Source: Flavobacterium flabelliforme (lineage in GTDB: Bacteria > Bacteroidota > Bacteroidia > Flavobacteriales > Flavobacteriaceae). From it: DNA of 64,000 nucleotides. The stretch spans positions 868,001-932,000 of the forward strand of contig NZ_JAGFBU010000001.1 in assembly GCF_017948675.1 (NCBI RefSeq), read 5' to 3'. Positions 17,681 to 26,503 of this stretch are shown piece after piece. The position numbers and the translations under genes were made by a program. The notes under the pieces are model-generated. The model saw only the letters and a list, made by a program, of their open reading frames with translations, did no database searches and was not told the DNA's origin. Numbering within the stretch: position 1 is the first letter of the stretch; each line of letters starts with the position of its first letter.

Positions 17681-17722
17681 AAACAACTATTACTAGCGTA
17701 ATTTTAAAATTTGGCTCTAAAC

Positions 17723-17753
17723 TTCGGGATAAACCTTAAAAGTAGTATTTTTG
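17723..17753 (+). promoter_or_regulatory. Promoter of rbfA, very close to the start codon
   Basis: TTCG (17723-17726), a 19-base spacer, then TATTTTTG (17746-17753). The ATG is at 17758, only four bases after the box, so the transcript would have almost no leader. Confidence 0.65.
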
Positions 17754-17757
17754 CAGC

Positions 17758-18150
17758 ATGGAAACAAATAGACAGAAAAAAATAGGTGGGGTAATCCAAA
17801 AAGATTTGGTTGATATCCTACAAGGTGAAGTGAGAAAAAACGGAGTTAGTAATTTAGTGATTTCGGTATCCAAGGTTGTTGTAACTTCAGATTTATCTGT
17901 GGCTACAGTGCATTTAAGCGTTTTTCCTCAAGATAAAGCCAAAGAGATTTTAGAGGCGGTTAAGTCAAATTCTAAAACTATAAAACACGATTTGTCGCAA
18001 CGTGTGCGTATGCAATTGCGTAAAGTTCCTAATTTGGTTTTCTTTATAGATGACTCTTTAGACTATATTGAAAAAATAGACAATGCATTAGCAAACAGAG
18101 ACAATCCAATAGAAAATAGGGATTTGTTAGACAAACGTAGATTTCAATAA
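17758..18150 (+). CDS. rbfA: Ribosome-binding factor A
   Basis: 130 residues with the KH-like fold of RbfA, which acts in late maturation of the 30S subunit and 16S rRNA 5' end. The opening RQKKIGGVIQKDLVDILQ, the DLSVATVHLSVFP strand and the RKVPNLVFFIDDSLDYIEKID segment are diagnostic. The permease gene follows after three bases with a TTG start, so they share a transcript. The promoter lies immediately before the ATG, suggesting a leaderless or near-leaderless message. Confidence 0.94.
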   Translation: METNRQKKIGGVIQKDLVDILQGEVRKNGVSNLVISVSKVVVTSDLSVATVHLSVFPQDKAKEILEAVKSNSKTIKHDLSQRVRMQLRKVPNLVFFIDDSLDYIEKIDNALANRDNPIENRDLLDKRRFQ

Positions 18151-18153
18151 AAT

Positions 18154-19353
18154 TTGAATTTTCCACTTTACATAGCCAAACGCTACATTAGAAGTAATAG
18201 CAAAAATTCTGCTATAAATATTATCAATCGTATTGCCAGCATGGGAATTATTGTTGGTGCGATGGCTTTGTTTGTGGTTTTGTCTGTTTTTAGCGGATTA
18301 AAAGTTTTTAGTCTTTCGTTTACAAACGAAATTGATCCTGATTTGAAAATTAGCAGTACGCTAGGGAAATCATTTTTTGTTTCTAAAGATCAAGAAAGCG
18401 AGATCAAGAAAATAGCAGGAGTTGCTTGCTATTCTAAAATTATTGAAGAACGGGTTTTGTTTACCTTTAACGGAAAACAAGATGTTACTTATTTAAAAGG
18501 GGTTGATTCTACGTTTACCAAAGTAAATGCAATCGAGAAAAAGCTTTTTAACGGGCAATGGTTTAAACCAAATACCTATCAAGTTGTGGTTGGTTACGGA
18601 ATTTCTCAAAAATTCTCAATGGGCTTACTCGATTTCAGTAATCAGCTTGAAGTTCTAGTTCCTAAACCTGGAAAAGGCGCTATAGAAAATCCAGAACAAG
18701 CTTTTAATAAAACAGATCTTATTCCAGTTGGTATTTATGCGATTAGCGAAGATTTAGATTCTAAATATGTGTTTGCCGATTTAGGTTTAGCACAAGAGTT
18801 ATTGGAATATAAAACCAATCAAGTTTCTGGAATTGAAATTAAAGTAAAACCTGGAGCTGATGAAAATGCTATTATCCAAAAAGTAAAAGCCATTTTTAAT
18901 AATACAATCACTGTAAAAAACAGAGCACAACTGAATGAATCACTTTATAAAATGTTAAATACCGAAAATATTGCGGTTTATTTGATCTTTACTTTGGTGA
19001 TTGTAGTAGCACTATTTAACTTAATAGGTGCGTTGATTATGATGATTCTAGATAAAAAGGGAAACCTAAAAACCTTGTTTAATCTTGGAACAGAAATAAA
19101 AGATTTGCGCAAGATCTTTTTACTTCAAGGAACGCTACTAAGTCTTTTTGGTGGAATTATTGGACTTACTTTAGGAATTATAATTGTATTGTTGCAACAA
19201 CAATTTCAGTTGATTATGATTACGCCTACATTGGCATATCCAGTAATTTTTTCTATAGAAAATGTTTTGATTGTGATGGGAACAATAGTAACGCTTGGCT
19301 TCATCGCTTCGTTGATTGCGAGTAGTCGAGTGAGTAAGAAGTTATTGGAATAG
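18154..19353 (+). CDS. LolE/FtsX-type ABC permease
   Basis: 399 residues with the MacB/FtsX permease layout: one N-terminal helix (ASMGIIVGAMALFVVLSVFSG), a large periplasmic domain (about residues 60-265) and three C-terminal helices. NLIGALIMMILDKKGNLKTLFNLG is broken here only by its conserved Asp-Lys turn, typical of the lipoprotein-releasing LolC/LolE group. The start is TTG three bases after rbfA; MNFPLYIAKRYIRS is the usual N-terminus of the family. Probably moves lipoproteins from the inner membrane towards the outer membrane with an ATPase encoded elsewhere. Confidence 0.88.
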   Translation: MNFPLYIAKRYIRSNSKNSAINIINRIASMGIIVGAMALFVVLSVFSGLKVFSLSFTNEIDPDLKISSTLGKSFFVSKDQESEIKKIAGVACYSKIIEERVLFTFNGKQDVTYLKGVDSTFTKVNAIEKKLFNGQWFKPNTYQVVVGYGISQKFSMGLLDFSNQLEVLVPKPGKGAIENPEQAFNKTDLIPVGIYAISEDLDSKYVFADLGLAQELLEYKTNQVSGIEIKVKPGADENAIIQKVKAIFNNTITVKNRAQLNESLYKMLNTENIAVYLIFTLVIVVALFNLIGALIMMILDKKGNLKTLFNLGTEIKDLRKIFLLQGTLLSLFGGIIGLTLGIIIVLLQQQFQLIMITPTLAYPVIFSIENVLIVMGTIVTLGFIASLIASSRVSKKLLE

Positions 19354-19520
19354 GATTTCAGATTGAAGATTAACGATTTTTGATTTCAGATTTTTGACAC
19401 ATAAAAAACCAATACATAGAGCATTGCAGATTTAAAAAAAACTACACCAATTTCACTAATTCTAATCAATTAATTCGATAAAATTAGCGAAACTCGTGTT
19501 TTAAATCATTTTAGTGCTTA
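19354..19520. repeat. Intergenic inverted-repeat region between convergent genes
   Basis: Contains the near-repeat GATTTCAGATT twice (about 19356 and 19382) and an imperfect inverted repeat (CAATTTCACTAATT, 19448-19461, against AATTAGCGAAACTCG, 19482-19496). The wording resembles AT-rich dispersed repeats common between flavobacterial genes. It may also act as terminator for the convergent permease and dusB genes. Confidence 0.45.
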
Positions 19521-19536
19521 ATCTTAAATCGATTTA

Positions 19537-20529
19537 CTATACCAATTCATAACCGTGATAAGCTTCTTCAATTTCATTTAAAGCAGCAAACAATTCTTCT
19601 GGTCGATCTAAGGTTACTAATTTTTGTTTGTGAGGTTTAAAAGAATGAATTCCTTTAAAATAATTAGTGTAATGCGGACGTGTTTCTACAATTCCTAGAC
19701 GCTCTCCTTTCCATTCCATAGCCCAGGTAAGATGGTTGCGAACAGCCTCTACTCTATCAATAACGGTAGGTTTTGCTAAATGCTCGCCCGTTTTCATGAA
19801 ATGTTTGATTTCATTGAAAATCCAAGGATAACCTATTGCAGCACGACCAATCATAATTCCGTCAACACCGTATTTGTTTTTATATTCCAATGCTTTTTCT
19901 GGGGAATCGATATCTCCGTTTCCAAAAATTGGCATCGTAATTCTAGGATTATTTTTTACTCTGGCAATATGCGACCAATCCGAATGGCCTTTATACATTT
20001 GCGCTCTTGTTCTGGCATGAATACTTAAAGCAGCAACACCGATATCTTGCAACCTTTCTGCAACTTCATCAATATTGATCGAACTATCGTCCCAACCCAA
20101 TCGAGTTTTTACCGTAACTGGCAGATGCGTACTATCGATAACGGCTTTTGTGAGTCGAATCATCAAATCGACATCTTTTAAAACCCCGGCACCTGCGCCT
20201 TTGCAAACCACTTTTTTTACAGGACAACCATAATTAATGTCTATTAAATCAGGATTTACAGCAGAAACAATTTTAGACGACATGGCCATCGCTTCCTCAT
20301 CTCCACCAAATATTTGAATGCCAACGGGACGTTCATAATCGAAAATATCTAACTTCATTCGGCTTTTGATCGCATCACGAATTAATCCTTCTGAGGAAAT
20401 AAATTCCGAATACATCATATCAGCACCGTGCATTTTACACAATCTGCGATAAGGCGGATCGCTCACGTCTTCCATAGGTGCGAGTAGTAAAGGGAAATCA
20501 GTTAATTCTATGTTGCCAATCTTGACCAT
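19537..20529 (-). CDS. dusB: tRNA-dihydrouridine synthase
   Basis: 330 residues, an FMN-dependent TIM-barrel enzyme that reduces uridines in the tRNA D-loop. The N-terminal LAPMEDVSDPPYRRLC, the active-site Cys in NYGCPVKKVVCKGAGAG, VKTRLGW, SIHARTRAQMYKG and GNGDIDSPEKA are all present in the expected order, closest to the DusB group. It stands alone between convergent and divergent neighbours. Which uridine it modifies is not determined here. Confidence 0.92.
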   Translation of the reverse strand: MVKIGNIELTDFPLLLAPMEDVSDPPYRRLCKMHGADMMYSEFISSEGLIRDAIKSRMKLDIFDYERPVGIQIFGGDEEAMAMSSKIVSAVNPDLIDINYGCPVKKVVCKGAGAGVLKDVDLMIRLTKAVIDSTHLPVTVKTRLGWDDSSINIDEVAERLQDIGVAALSIHARTRAQMYKGHSDWSHIARVKNNPRITMPIFGNGDIDSPEKALEYKNKYGVDGIMIGRAAIGYPWIFNEIKHFMKTGEHLAKPTVIDRVEAVRNHLTWAMEWKGERLGIVETRPHYTNYFKGIHSFKPHKQKLVTLDRPEELFAALNEIEEAYHGYELV

Positions 20530-20570
20530 CTGCTTAATTTTTTTGCAAAATTACAACTTTCAACTCAAGT

Positions 20571-21338
20571 CTAGAAAATTTTCTTTTCGGTTAAATATTT
20601 CCAGTATCGCTTTGGGACGTGTTGTAAATGTAATTTTGTGTTTTTTCTTTCTTTTATATTGGTGTGATCAAAATATTCCCACCATAATTTTTGGTATTCA
20701 ATTTCAGAATCGGAGAAAACGGAACTACTTTTATCATCAATCAGTTTGAGATCTAAATCTAAAGATACTATTTCAATATTTTTTAAATCGTAAAAAACGC
20801 CATATTTTCTGCGAAGGTCATATATAAGCCATTTTTGATCTTGATATCTATTTTTAAAATGATTCATTATCAAAGTTAATACATCAAAATCCGGATCAAT
20901 TTTAGCAAAGTAAATTCCATCTTTCAATAATTCAAATCTGATAAAAGCTTCCATTCGATGCTTTTCTCTACCGACGCTTTTTGTTAATTGTGAAACCTGC
21001 AAAACAGCATAGTTAGAAAAATCTTTCATCACATTCTGATTTTTATTGGCCACAGCGTAATTAATCACTTTAAACAAAAGATCTTCCACACCCACTTTCT
21101 CTGACAAAAAAGCATAAATCAAAGTCCGAACTCCATCATTTTGCAACTGATCTGTAAGCTTTTTAATCACACGATCAGACTTTGTAACATCTGTTACAAT
21201 TTCTATAGGAGTAGCGAAAATATTTTGCTGTGAATCGCCTTTTTTTATGATTTTCGGTTGTTGATATTTAAATTCGAAAATCTCAAAAACAGCAGTCAAA
21301 AAACCTTCAAAAGTACTATCGTAAGAAAGAATCGTCAT
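20571..21338 (-). CDS. DUF4130 / TIGR03915-family putative DNA repair protein
   Basis: 255 residues. The N-terminal YDSTFEGFLTAVFEIFE, HRMEAFIRFELLKDGIYFAKIDPDFDVLTLI and the C-terminal YQKLWWEYFDHTNIKERKN...VPKRYWKYL blocks define the DUF4130 family, which is nearly always encoded with a radical-SAM partner. It may be a DNA-lesion binding or glycosylase-like factor; that is a family inference. It overlaps the upstream radical-SAM gene by 23 bases, so coupling is tight. Confidence 0.87.
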   Translation of the reverse strand: MTILSYDSTFEGFLTAVFEIFEFKYQQPKIIKKGDSQQNIFATPIEIVTDVTKSDRVIKKLTDQLQNDGVRTLIYAFLSEKVGVEDLLFKVINYAVANKNQNVMKDFSNYAVLQVSQLTKSVGREKHRMEAFIRFELLKDGIYFAKIDPDFDVLTLIMNHFKNRYQDQKWLIYDLRRKYGVFYDLKNIEIVSLDLDLKLIDDKSSSVFSDSEIEYQKLWWEYFDHTNIKERKNTKLHLQHVPKRYWKYLTEKKIF

Positions 21339-22602
21339 TGAGTAATGATAATTGGTTGCTAAAAGGATTTTCGAATTTTGATTTGGTGTCAGACAAAATT
21401 ATTTCTTTTAAATTCAAGGCATTTAAAAACTTAAGATGTGAATTTTCATTGCTAACTGAAATAAAATATCGGGCACGATTAACAGCCACGCCAATTCTTT
21501 TGAGATGTTCTAAAGTAAGATTTTGAAAACGCCTTGCTTGAACAATCTTATGCGCTGATTTTACTCCGATGCCAGGAACACGCAAAATCATTTCTAAAGA
21601 TGCATTTTGAATAATTACTGGAAATTGAGTAATATTCCGCAAAGCCCAACTCATTTTTGGATCTACTTCTAAATCTAGGAATGGATTATTTTTGTCTAAA
21701 ATCTCATTGGCTTTAAAACCATAAAAACGCATCAACCAATCCGCTTGATACAATCGATTTTCTCGAACCAATGGTACTTGAGATCCTATCGCAGGCAATC
21801 TCACATCATTAGAAATAGGCACATAACCGGAATAATACACCCGTTTCATGTTGTAATTTTTATAAAAATGATCGGCAACTTGGATAATTTGAAAATCATT
21901 TTCCTGAGTTGCACCAACAATCATTTGAGTGCTCTGACCTGCAGGAGCAAATTTTGGCGTGCTTTTAAATTTTTTCTTTTCTTCTTTATATTGAATCAAT
22001 TCATTTTTGACAAAACCCATCGGTTTAATCATGTCTTGATGATTTTTATCTGGCGCTAAAAGTTTAAGTCCAGATTCTGTAGGGATTTCTAAATTCATAC
22101 TCAATCTGTCAGCATACAATCCTGCTTCCCGCATCAACTCATCCGATGCGCCTGGAATACTTTTGAGATGAATGTATCCATTAAAATTATGTTCGAGACG
22201 TAATTTTTTAGCCACTCGAACAAGGCGTTCCATCGTATAATCGGCGTTTTTAAAAATTCCTGAACTCAAAAACAAACCTTCGATATAATTTCTTCGGTAA
22301 AAATTTATGGTTAAATCTACGACTTCTTCCACCGTAAATGCAGCCCGCTGAATGTCATTACTTTTGCGAGTAACACAATAAGCACAGTCATAAATACAGA
22401 AATTAGTGAGTAGTATTTTAAGTAATGAAACACAACGACCATCCTCAGTATAGGTATGGCAAATTCCCGTTGCGGATGAATCTCCCAGTCCTTTGTTTTT
22501 ATTTTTACGATTTCCACCGCTAGAAGAACAGGACACATCATACTTAGCTGCATCTGCAAGAATCTCCAGTTTTTCTTTTACTTTTTCGTAATTCAATAGC
22601 AA
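21316..22602 (-). CDS. Radical-SAM putative DNA modification/repair protein
   Basis: 428 residues. The [4Fe-4S] radical-SAM motif is in NFCIYDCAYCVTR (CxxxCxxC), followed by the usual (beta-alpha) barrel. A helix-hairpin-helix DNA-binding motif, LRVPGIGVKSAHKIV, lies near residue 335. This fits the TIGR03916-type family that occurs with DUF4130 partners, as here. Likely repairs or modifies DNA bases using S-adenosylmethionine radical chemistry; the lesion is unknown. Confidence 0.87.
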   Translation of the reverse strand: MLLNYEKVKEKLEILADAAKYDVSCSSSGGNRKNKNKGLGDSSATGICHTYTEDGRCVSLLKILLTNFCIYDCAYCVTRKSNDIQRAAFTVEEVVDLTINFYRRNYIEGLFLSSGIFKNADYTMERLVRVAKKLRLEHNFNGYIHLKSIPGASDELMREAGLYADRLSMNLEIPTESGLKLLAPDKNHQDMIKPMGFVKNELIQYKEEKKKFKSTPKFAPAGQSTQMIVGATQENDFQIIQVADHFYKNYNMKRVYYSGYVPISNDVRLPAIGSQVPLVRENRLYQADWLMRFYGFKANEILDKNNPFLDLEVDPKMSWALRNITQFPVIIQNASLEMILRVPGIGVKSAHKIVQARRFQNLTLEHLKRIGVAVNRARYFISVSNENSHLKFLNALNLKEIILSDTKSKFENPFSNQLSLLNDDSFLR

Positions 22603-22736
22603 GTATTTAAAGATTTAATACTGCAAAATTAAGTATAAAGTTTCGTGTAACTAGGTAACAATTAGTTAATTTAGAGCGTAGAAGTTGTTAAAATTGAATG
22701 CGAATTAAATAGGCAAAATTGTTAAAAACTTTACCT

Positions 22737-22744
22737 TATATTTG
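22737..22744 (+). promoter_or_regulatory. -7 box TATATTTG upstream of lepA
   Basis: Exact TAnnTTTG, 48 bases before the ATG; a TTG is at 22719-22721 but with a shorter than usual spacer (15 bases). Confidence 0.5.
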
Positions 22745-22792
22745 CACATTAAATGCAGTAGCATTTGGATTTTAAATTGACAGACACAGAAG

Positions 22793-24589
22793 ATGAAGCA
22801 TATTAGAAATTTTTGCATTATTGCACATATTGACCACGGTAAAAGCACACTTGCCGACCGTTTATTAGGAGCAACCCAAACCGTAACGGCTCGTGAGGAA
22901 AAAGCACAGCTTTTAGACAATATGGATTTAGAGCGTGAACGTGGGATTACGATTAAGAGTCATGCGATTCAGATGGAATACACGTATAAAGGAGAAGAAT
23001 ACATCTTAAACTTGATTGACACTCCTGGACACGTGGATTTTTCATATGAAGTTTCCCGTTCTATTGCCGCTTGTGAAGGCGCGCTTTTGATTGTGGATGC
23101 GGCACAAAGCATACAGGCACAAACGATTTCGAATTTATACTTAGCTTTAGAAAACGACTTAGAAATTATTCCCGTTTTAAATAAAGTAGATTTACCATCT
23201 GCGAATCCTGAAGAGGTTTCTGATGATATTATTGATTTACTAGGATGTGATCTGGAAGATATTATTCATGCTTCTGGGAAAACAGGTTTTGGTGTCGAAA
23301 ATATTTTGGCAGCAATTATCGAAAAAATTCCACCACCAAAAGGAAACAAAGACGAACCATTACAAGCTTTGATTTTTGACTCTCACTACAATCCGTTTCG
23401 TGGAATTGAAGTTATTTTCCGCGTGAAAAATGGAGAAATAAAAAAAGGGCAAAAAATTAAATTCATGGCTACAGGCAATGAATATTTTGCGGATGAGATT
23501 GGTACTTTAAAATTGAATCAAGTTCCTAAACAAGTAATTTCAGCAGGTGATGTTGGTTATTTAATTTCTGGAATAAAAGAGGCAAAAGAAGTAAAAGTGG
23601 GAGACACTTTGACGGATGCAAAAACGCCAACAACTAATATAATTACTGGTTTTGAAGATGTAAAACCAATGGTTTTTGCTGGAATTTATCCTGTAGACAC
23701 TGAAGATTACGAAGAGTTGAGAAACTCTATGGAAAAGCTACAATTGAACGATGCTTCATTGGTGTTTTTACCAGAAAGTTCTGCGGCATTAGGATTTGGT
23801 TTCCGTTGTGGATTTTTAGGAATGTTACACATGGAGATTATTCAAGAGCGTTTGGAGAGAGAGTTTAACATGACCGTTATTACTACAGTTCCCAACGTTT
23901 CGTATCATGCGTTTACTAAAAAAGATCCGGAAACAATTCTGATTGTAAATAACCCTTCTGACTTGCCTGAGCCTTCTCGTTTAGATCATGTTGAAGAACC
24001 TTTTATAAAAGCCACTATCATTACAAAAGCTGATTACGTAGGAAACGTGATGAGTTTGTGTATTGAAAAACGTGGTTTGATTACCAACCAAACGTATTTG
24101 ACTACAGAACGTGTAGAGTTGACTTTTGATATGCCATTGGCAGAGATTGTATTTGACTTTTATGATCGTTTGAAAACCGTTTCTAAAGGATATGCCTCAT
24201 TTGACTATACACCAATAGGAATGAGAACCTCTAATTTAGTAAAAGTAGATATCTTATTGAATGCAACAATCGTAGATGCTTTATCTTCCTTAATGCATGT
24301 TGACAATGCTTACTCGATTGGTAAAAAAATGTGTGAAAAGTTGCGAGAATTAATTCCGAGACAACAATTTGATATTCCTATTCAAGCTGCAATTGGAGTA
24401 AAAGTAATTTCTCGTGAAACGATCAAAGCCTTGCGTAAAGATGTAACTGCAAAATGTTACGGTGGAGATATCTCACGTAAACGTAAACTTTTGGAAAAAC
24501 AGAAAAAAGGTAAAAAACGTATGAGATTAGTTGGTAATGTTGAGATTCCGCAAGAAGCGTTTATGGCGGTTTTGAAATTGAATGATTAA
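22793..24589 (+). CDS. lepA: Elongation factor 4 (LepA)
   Basis: 598 residues, a translational GTPase that acts on stalled or mistranslocated ribosomes. G1 is [15 protein letters not shown]2/switch I is RGITIKSH, G3 is DTPGHVD and G4 is NKVDLP. The C-terminal unique domain ends with [20 protein letters not shown], which is diagnostic of LepA rather than EF-G. Length is standard. Confidence 0.97.
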   Translation: MKHIRNFCIIAHIDHGKSTLADRLLGATQTVTAREEKAQLLDNMDLERERGITIKSHAIQMEYTYKGEEYILNLIDTPGHVDFSYEVSRSIAACEGALLIVDAAQSIQAQTISNLYLALENDLEIIPVLNKVDLPSANPEEVSDDIIDLLGCDLEDIIHASGKTGFGVENILAAIIEKIPPPKGNKDEPLQALIFDSHYNPFRGIEVIFRVKNGEIKKGQKIKFMATGNEYFADEIGTLKLNQVPKQVISAGDVGYLISGIKEAKEVKVGDTLTDAKTPTTNIITGFEDVKPMVFAGIYPVDTEDYEELRNSMEKLQLNDASLVFLPESSAALGFGFRCGFLGMLHMEIIQERLEREFNMTVITTVPNVSYHAFTKKDPETILIVNNPSDLPEPSRLDHVEEPFIKATIITKADYVGNVMSLCIEKRGLITNQTYLTTERVELTFDMPLAEIVFDFYDRLKTVSKGYASFDYTPIGMRTSNLVKVDILLNATIVDALSSLMHVDNAYSIGKKMCEKLRELIPRQQFDIPIQAAIGVKVISRETIKALRKDVTAKCYGGDISRKRKLLEKQKKGKKRMRLVGNVEIPQEAFMAVLKLND

Positions 24590-24590
24590 A

Positions 24591-24615
24591 TCCCCCTAGC
24601 CCCCCGAAGGGGGAA
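24591..24615 (+). repeat. Short GC-rich palindrome after lepA
   Basis: TCCCCCTAGC followed by CCCCC-GAA-GGGGG. It is similar in design to the two repeats in addA (a CCCC-CGAAG-GGG core), so probably a third, shorter member of the same class. It sits between the lepA stop and the terminator. Confidence 0.65.
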
Positions 24616-24628
24616 CTACAATATTGAG

Positions 24629-24663
24629 AAGCCTGATGATGTAAAAATTGTCAGGCTTTTTTG
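24629..24663 (+). terminator. Terminator of lepA
   Basis: 8-bp stem AAGCCTGA (24629-24636) with TCAGGCTT (24651-24658), then a T-run. Confidence 0.8.
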
Positions 24664-24753
24664 TTTGAAAAATTATATTTTTTTTTAAAATTATATTCTT
24701 TCCGAAAATTCAAAGCTTAAAATCTTATTCCTTTTTTTACTAACTTTGTTTTT

Positions 24754-24975
24754 ATGGAAACTATCAAACTAAATATCGACCTCAATGTCAATCAATTGAT
24801 TGACGCCGCAAAACAACTTTCTCCCAAAGACCGCTTAAAACTCAATGATGCCATTTGGAATCATGATATGGTTATTCCTATTGAACATCAAAAAATAGTT
24901 TTAGAACGAATGGCAAAAGCTAAAACTAATCCTGAACGCTTGTTGGATTGGGACGAAGTTTCTAAAGCGCTTTAA
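24754..24975 (+). CDS. Antitoxin-like addiction-module protein
   Basis: 73 residues, mostly helical, with LSPKDRLKLNDAIW near the middle and a C-terminal DWDEV segment, as in short RelB-like or 'unstable antitoxin' proteins of type II systems. It ends exactly where the ParE/RelE-like remnant begins (TAA followed directly by TTG). An orphan antitoxin whose toxin has decayed is the simplest reading. The upstream region is AT-rich with a word similar to a promoter (TAACTTTG, 24741-24748). The assignment relies on composition and context, so it is tentative. Confidence 0.65.
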   Translation: METIKLNIDLNVNQLIDAAKQLSPKDRLKLNDAIWNHDMVIPIEHQKIVLERMAKAKTNPERLLDWDEVSKAL

Positions 24976-25284
24976 TTGAGTTATATTTAAAAAATAGATA
25001 GTGATGCTTTCAAAAACATTCAAGAAACCTATGAATGGCATGAGGTATAATCAAAAGGTTTAGGACAACGCTATAAAACTCAGACCAAAAAACAAATTAA
25101 TTCTTTAAAAAAAGACCCTTATTTATTTTCTATCAAATATGGCGAAATACGTTGTAGAAAAATCGAAAAATTCCCTTTCTTAATTCATTATTTGATAAAC
25201 GAAAATACAAAAACCATAATTGTTTTTGCAGTTTTTCATACTTCGAGAAACCCTGAAATATGGAAAATAAATTTAAATAAATAA
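24976..25284 (+). pseudogene. Decayed ParE/RelE-family toxin
   Basis: The frame starting TTG-AGT-TAT-ATT is homologous along its whole length to RelE/ParE toxins: FKNIQETYEWHE, LGQRYKTQTKKQI, IRCRKIEKFPFLIHY and AVFHTSRNPEIW in order. It contains two in-frame TAA codons, at 24988-24990 and 25048-25050, and ends at TAA 25282-25284. Apart from these stops the frame is intact over 100 codons with no frameshift, so the inactivation is recent or the stops are sequencing errors. It follows the antitoxin-like gene with no gap. Confidence 0.8.
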
Positions 25285-25333
25285 CATTTTTGAAGATGTA
25301 AAAATCCTTACCATCATTGGCTACAAAACTTTG

Positions 25334-25341
25334 TACCTTTG
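25334..25341 (+). promoter_or_regulatory. -7 box TACCTTTG upstream of thiL
   Basis: Exact TAnnTTTG. It overlaps the most upstream possible TTG start of the thiL frame (25331), which argues that translation begins downstream at 25397. Confidence 0.6.
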
Positions 25342-25396
25342 CACCTCAAAACAATTTAAATATAGAATCAAGTTCGCTTTGTTCATCGCAATAACT

Positions 25397-26443
25397 ATGA
25401 TAGAAGATAAAAACCAACAACGTACTAGTATCGCTCAATTAGGAGAATTCGGACTAATAGATCATTTAACAAAAAACTTTAAAATTAACCAAGCTTCCAC
25501 ACTAAAAGGGATTGGTGATGATGCTGCCGTATTGGATTTTAAAGACAAAAAAGTAGTAGTTTCTACTGATTTATTAATTGAAGGGGTACATTTTGATTTG
25601 GCGTATATGCCATTAAAACATTTGGGATATAAAGCAGTTGTTGTAAATGTCTCTGACATTTGCGCTATGAATGCCAAAGCGACACAAATTACGGTTTCTG
25701 TAGCCGTTTCAAATCGTTTTCCTTTGGAAGCATTAGACGAATTATTTGCTGGAATTACACATGCAGCTACTGAATATAATATTGATGTAATTGGTGGCGA
25801 CACCACCTCATCACAAAAAGGATTAATCATTAGCATTACAGCTATTGGCGAAGCAGATGAAGAGGAAATAGTATATAGAAATGGCGCGAAACAAACCGAT
25901 TTATTGGTGGTCACTGGTGATATTGGAGCCGCTTATATGGGATTACAAGTTTTAGAACGAGAGAAACAAGTATTTCAAGTTAACCCAAATTCACAACCTG
26001 ATTTAGATGCATACACGTACTTAATAGAACGACAATTAAGACCTGAAGCTCGCAAAGATGTTCGCACTTTGTTACATGCTTTAGAAATAAAACCCACCTC
26101 AATGATCGATATTTCAGATGGTTTATCATCAGAAATCATGCATTTATGCAAGCAGTCTAATGTTGGCTGTAATCTTTATGAAGATAAACTTCCTATAGAC
26201 CCTCAGTTTATAAATGTATGTGAAGAATTTAATATTGATAGCACAACTGTGGCCATTAATGGCGGAGAAGACTATGAATTACTTTTCACAATTGCGATGG
26301 AGGATTTTGAAAAAATAAAAGGAAATCCAAACTTTACAATTATAGGACACATGACCCAAGAAAGTGAAGGAATTCATTTAGTAACGAGAGCCAATACTAA
26401 AATTGCTTTAAAAGCGAGAGGTTGGAACGCTTTAGCAGAATAA
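25397..26443 (+). CDS. thiL: Thiamine-monophosphate kinase
   Basis: 348 residues from the ATG at 25397, chosen over an upstream TTG because a promoter box lies on that TTG and family members begin close to the QLGEFGLI block. ThiL phosphorylates thiamine monophosphate to the active pyrophosphate. The Gly-rich GIGDDAAVL, the Mg-binding STDLLIEGVHFD and VNVSDICAMNA, the GGDTTSS loop, MIDISDGLSSE and NGGEDYELLF are all present. No other thiamine gene is in view and no TPP riboswitch was seen in the roughly 50-base leader. Confidence 0.94.
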   Translation: MIEDKNQQRTSIAQLGEFGLIDHLTKNFKINQASTLKGIGDDAAVLDFKDKKVVVSTDLLIEGVHFDLAYMPLKHLGYKAVVVNVSDICAMNAKATQITVSVAVSNRFPLEALDELFAGITHAATEYNIDVIGGDTTSSQKGLIISITAIGEADEEEIVYRNGAKQTDLLVVTGDIGAAYMGLQVLEREKQVFQVNPNSQPDLDAYTYLIERQLRPEARKDVRTLLHALEIKPTSMIDISDGLSSEIMHLCKQSNVGCNLYEDKLPIDPQFINVCEEFNIDSTTVAINGGEDYELLFTIAMEDFEKIKGNPNFTIIGHMTQESEGIHLVTRANTKIALKARGWNALAE

Positions 26444-26463
26444 TTCATGACAACTACCCTAAA

Positions 26464-26493
26464 AAAAACGACACCTTAAAAGTGTCGTTTTTG
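26464..26493. terminator. Bidirectional terminator between thiL and the response regulator
   Basis: Perfect 10-bp stem (26464-26473 with 26481-26490) with A-run on one side and T-run on the other, between convergent genes. Confidence 0.85.
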
Positions 26494-26503
26494 CTTTAAG
26501 GAT

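Noticed and set aside
21745-22059. 104-codon plus-strand ORF
   Set aside because: Lies entirely opposite the well-supported radical-SAM gene; no recognisable motif.
25331-25396. Upstream TTG start for ThiL
   Set aside because: It overlaps a promoter box, so it is unlikely to be in the transcript.
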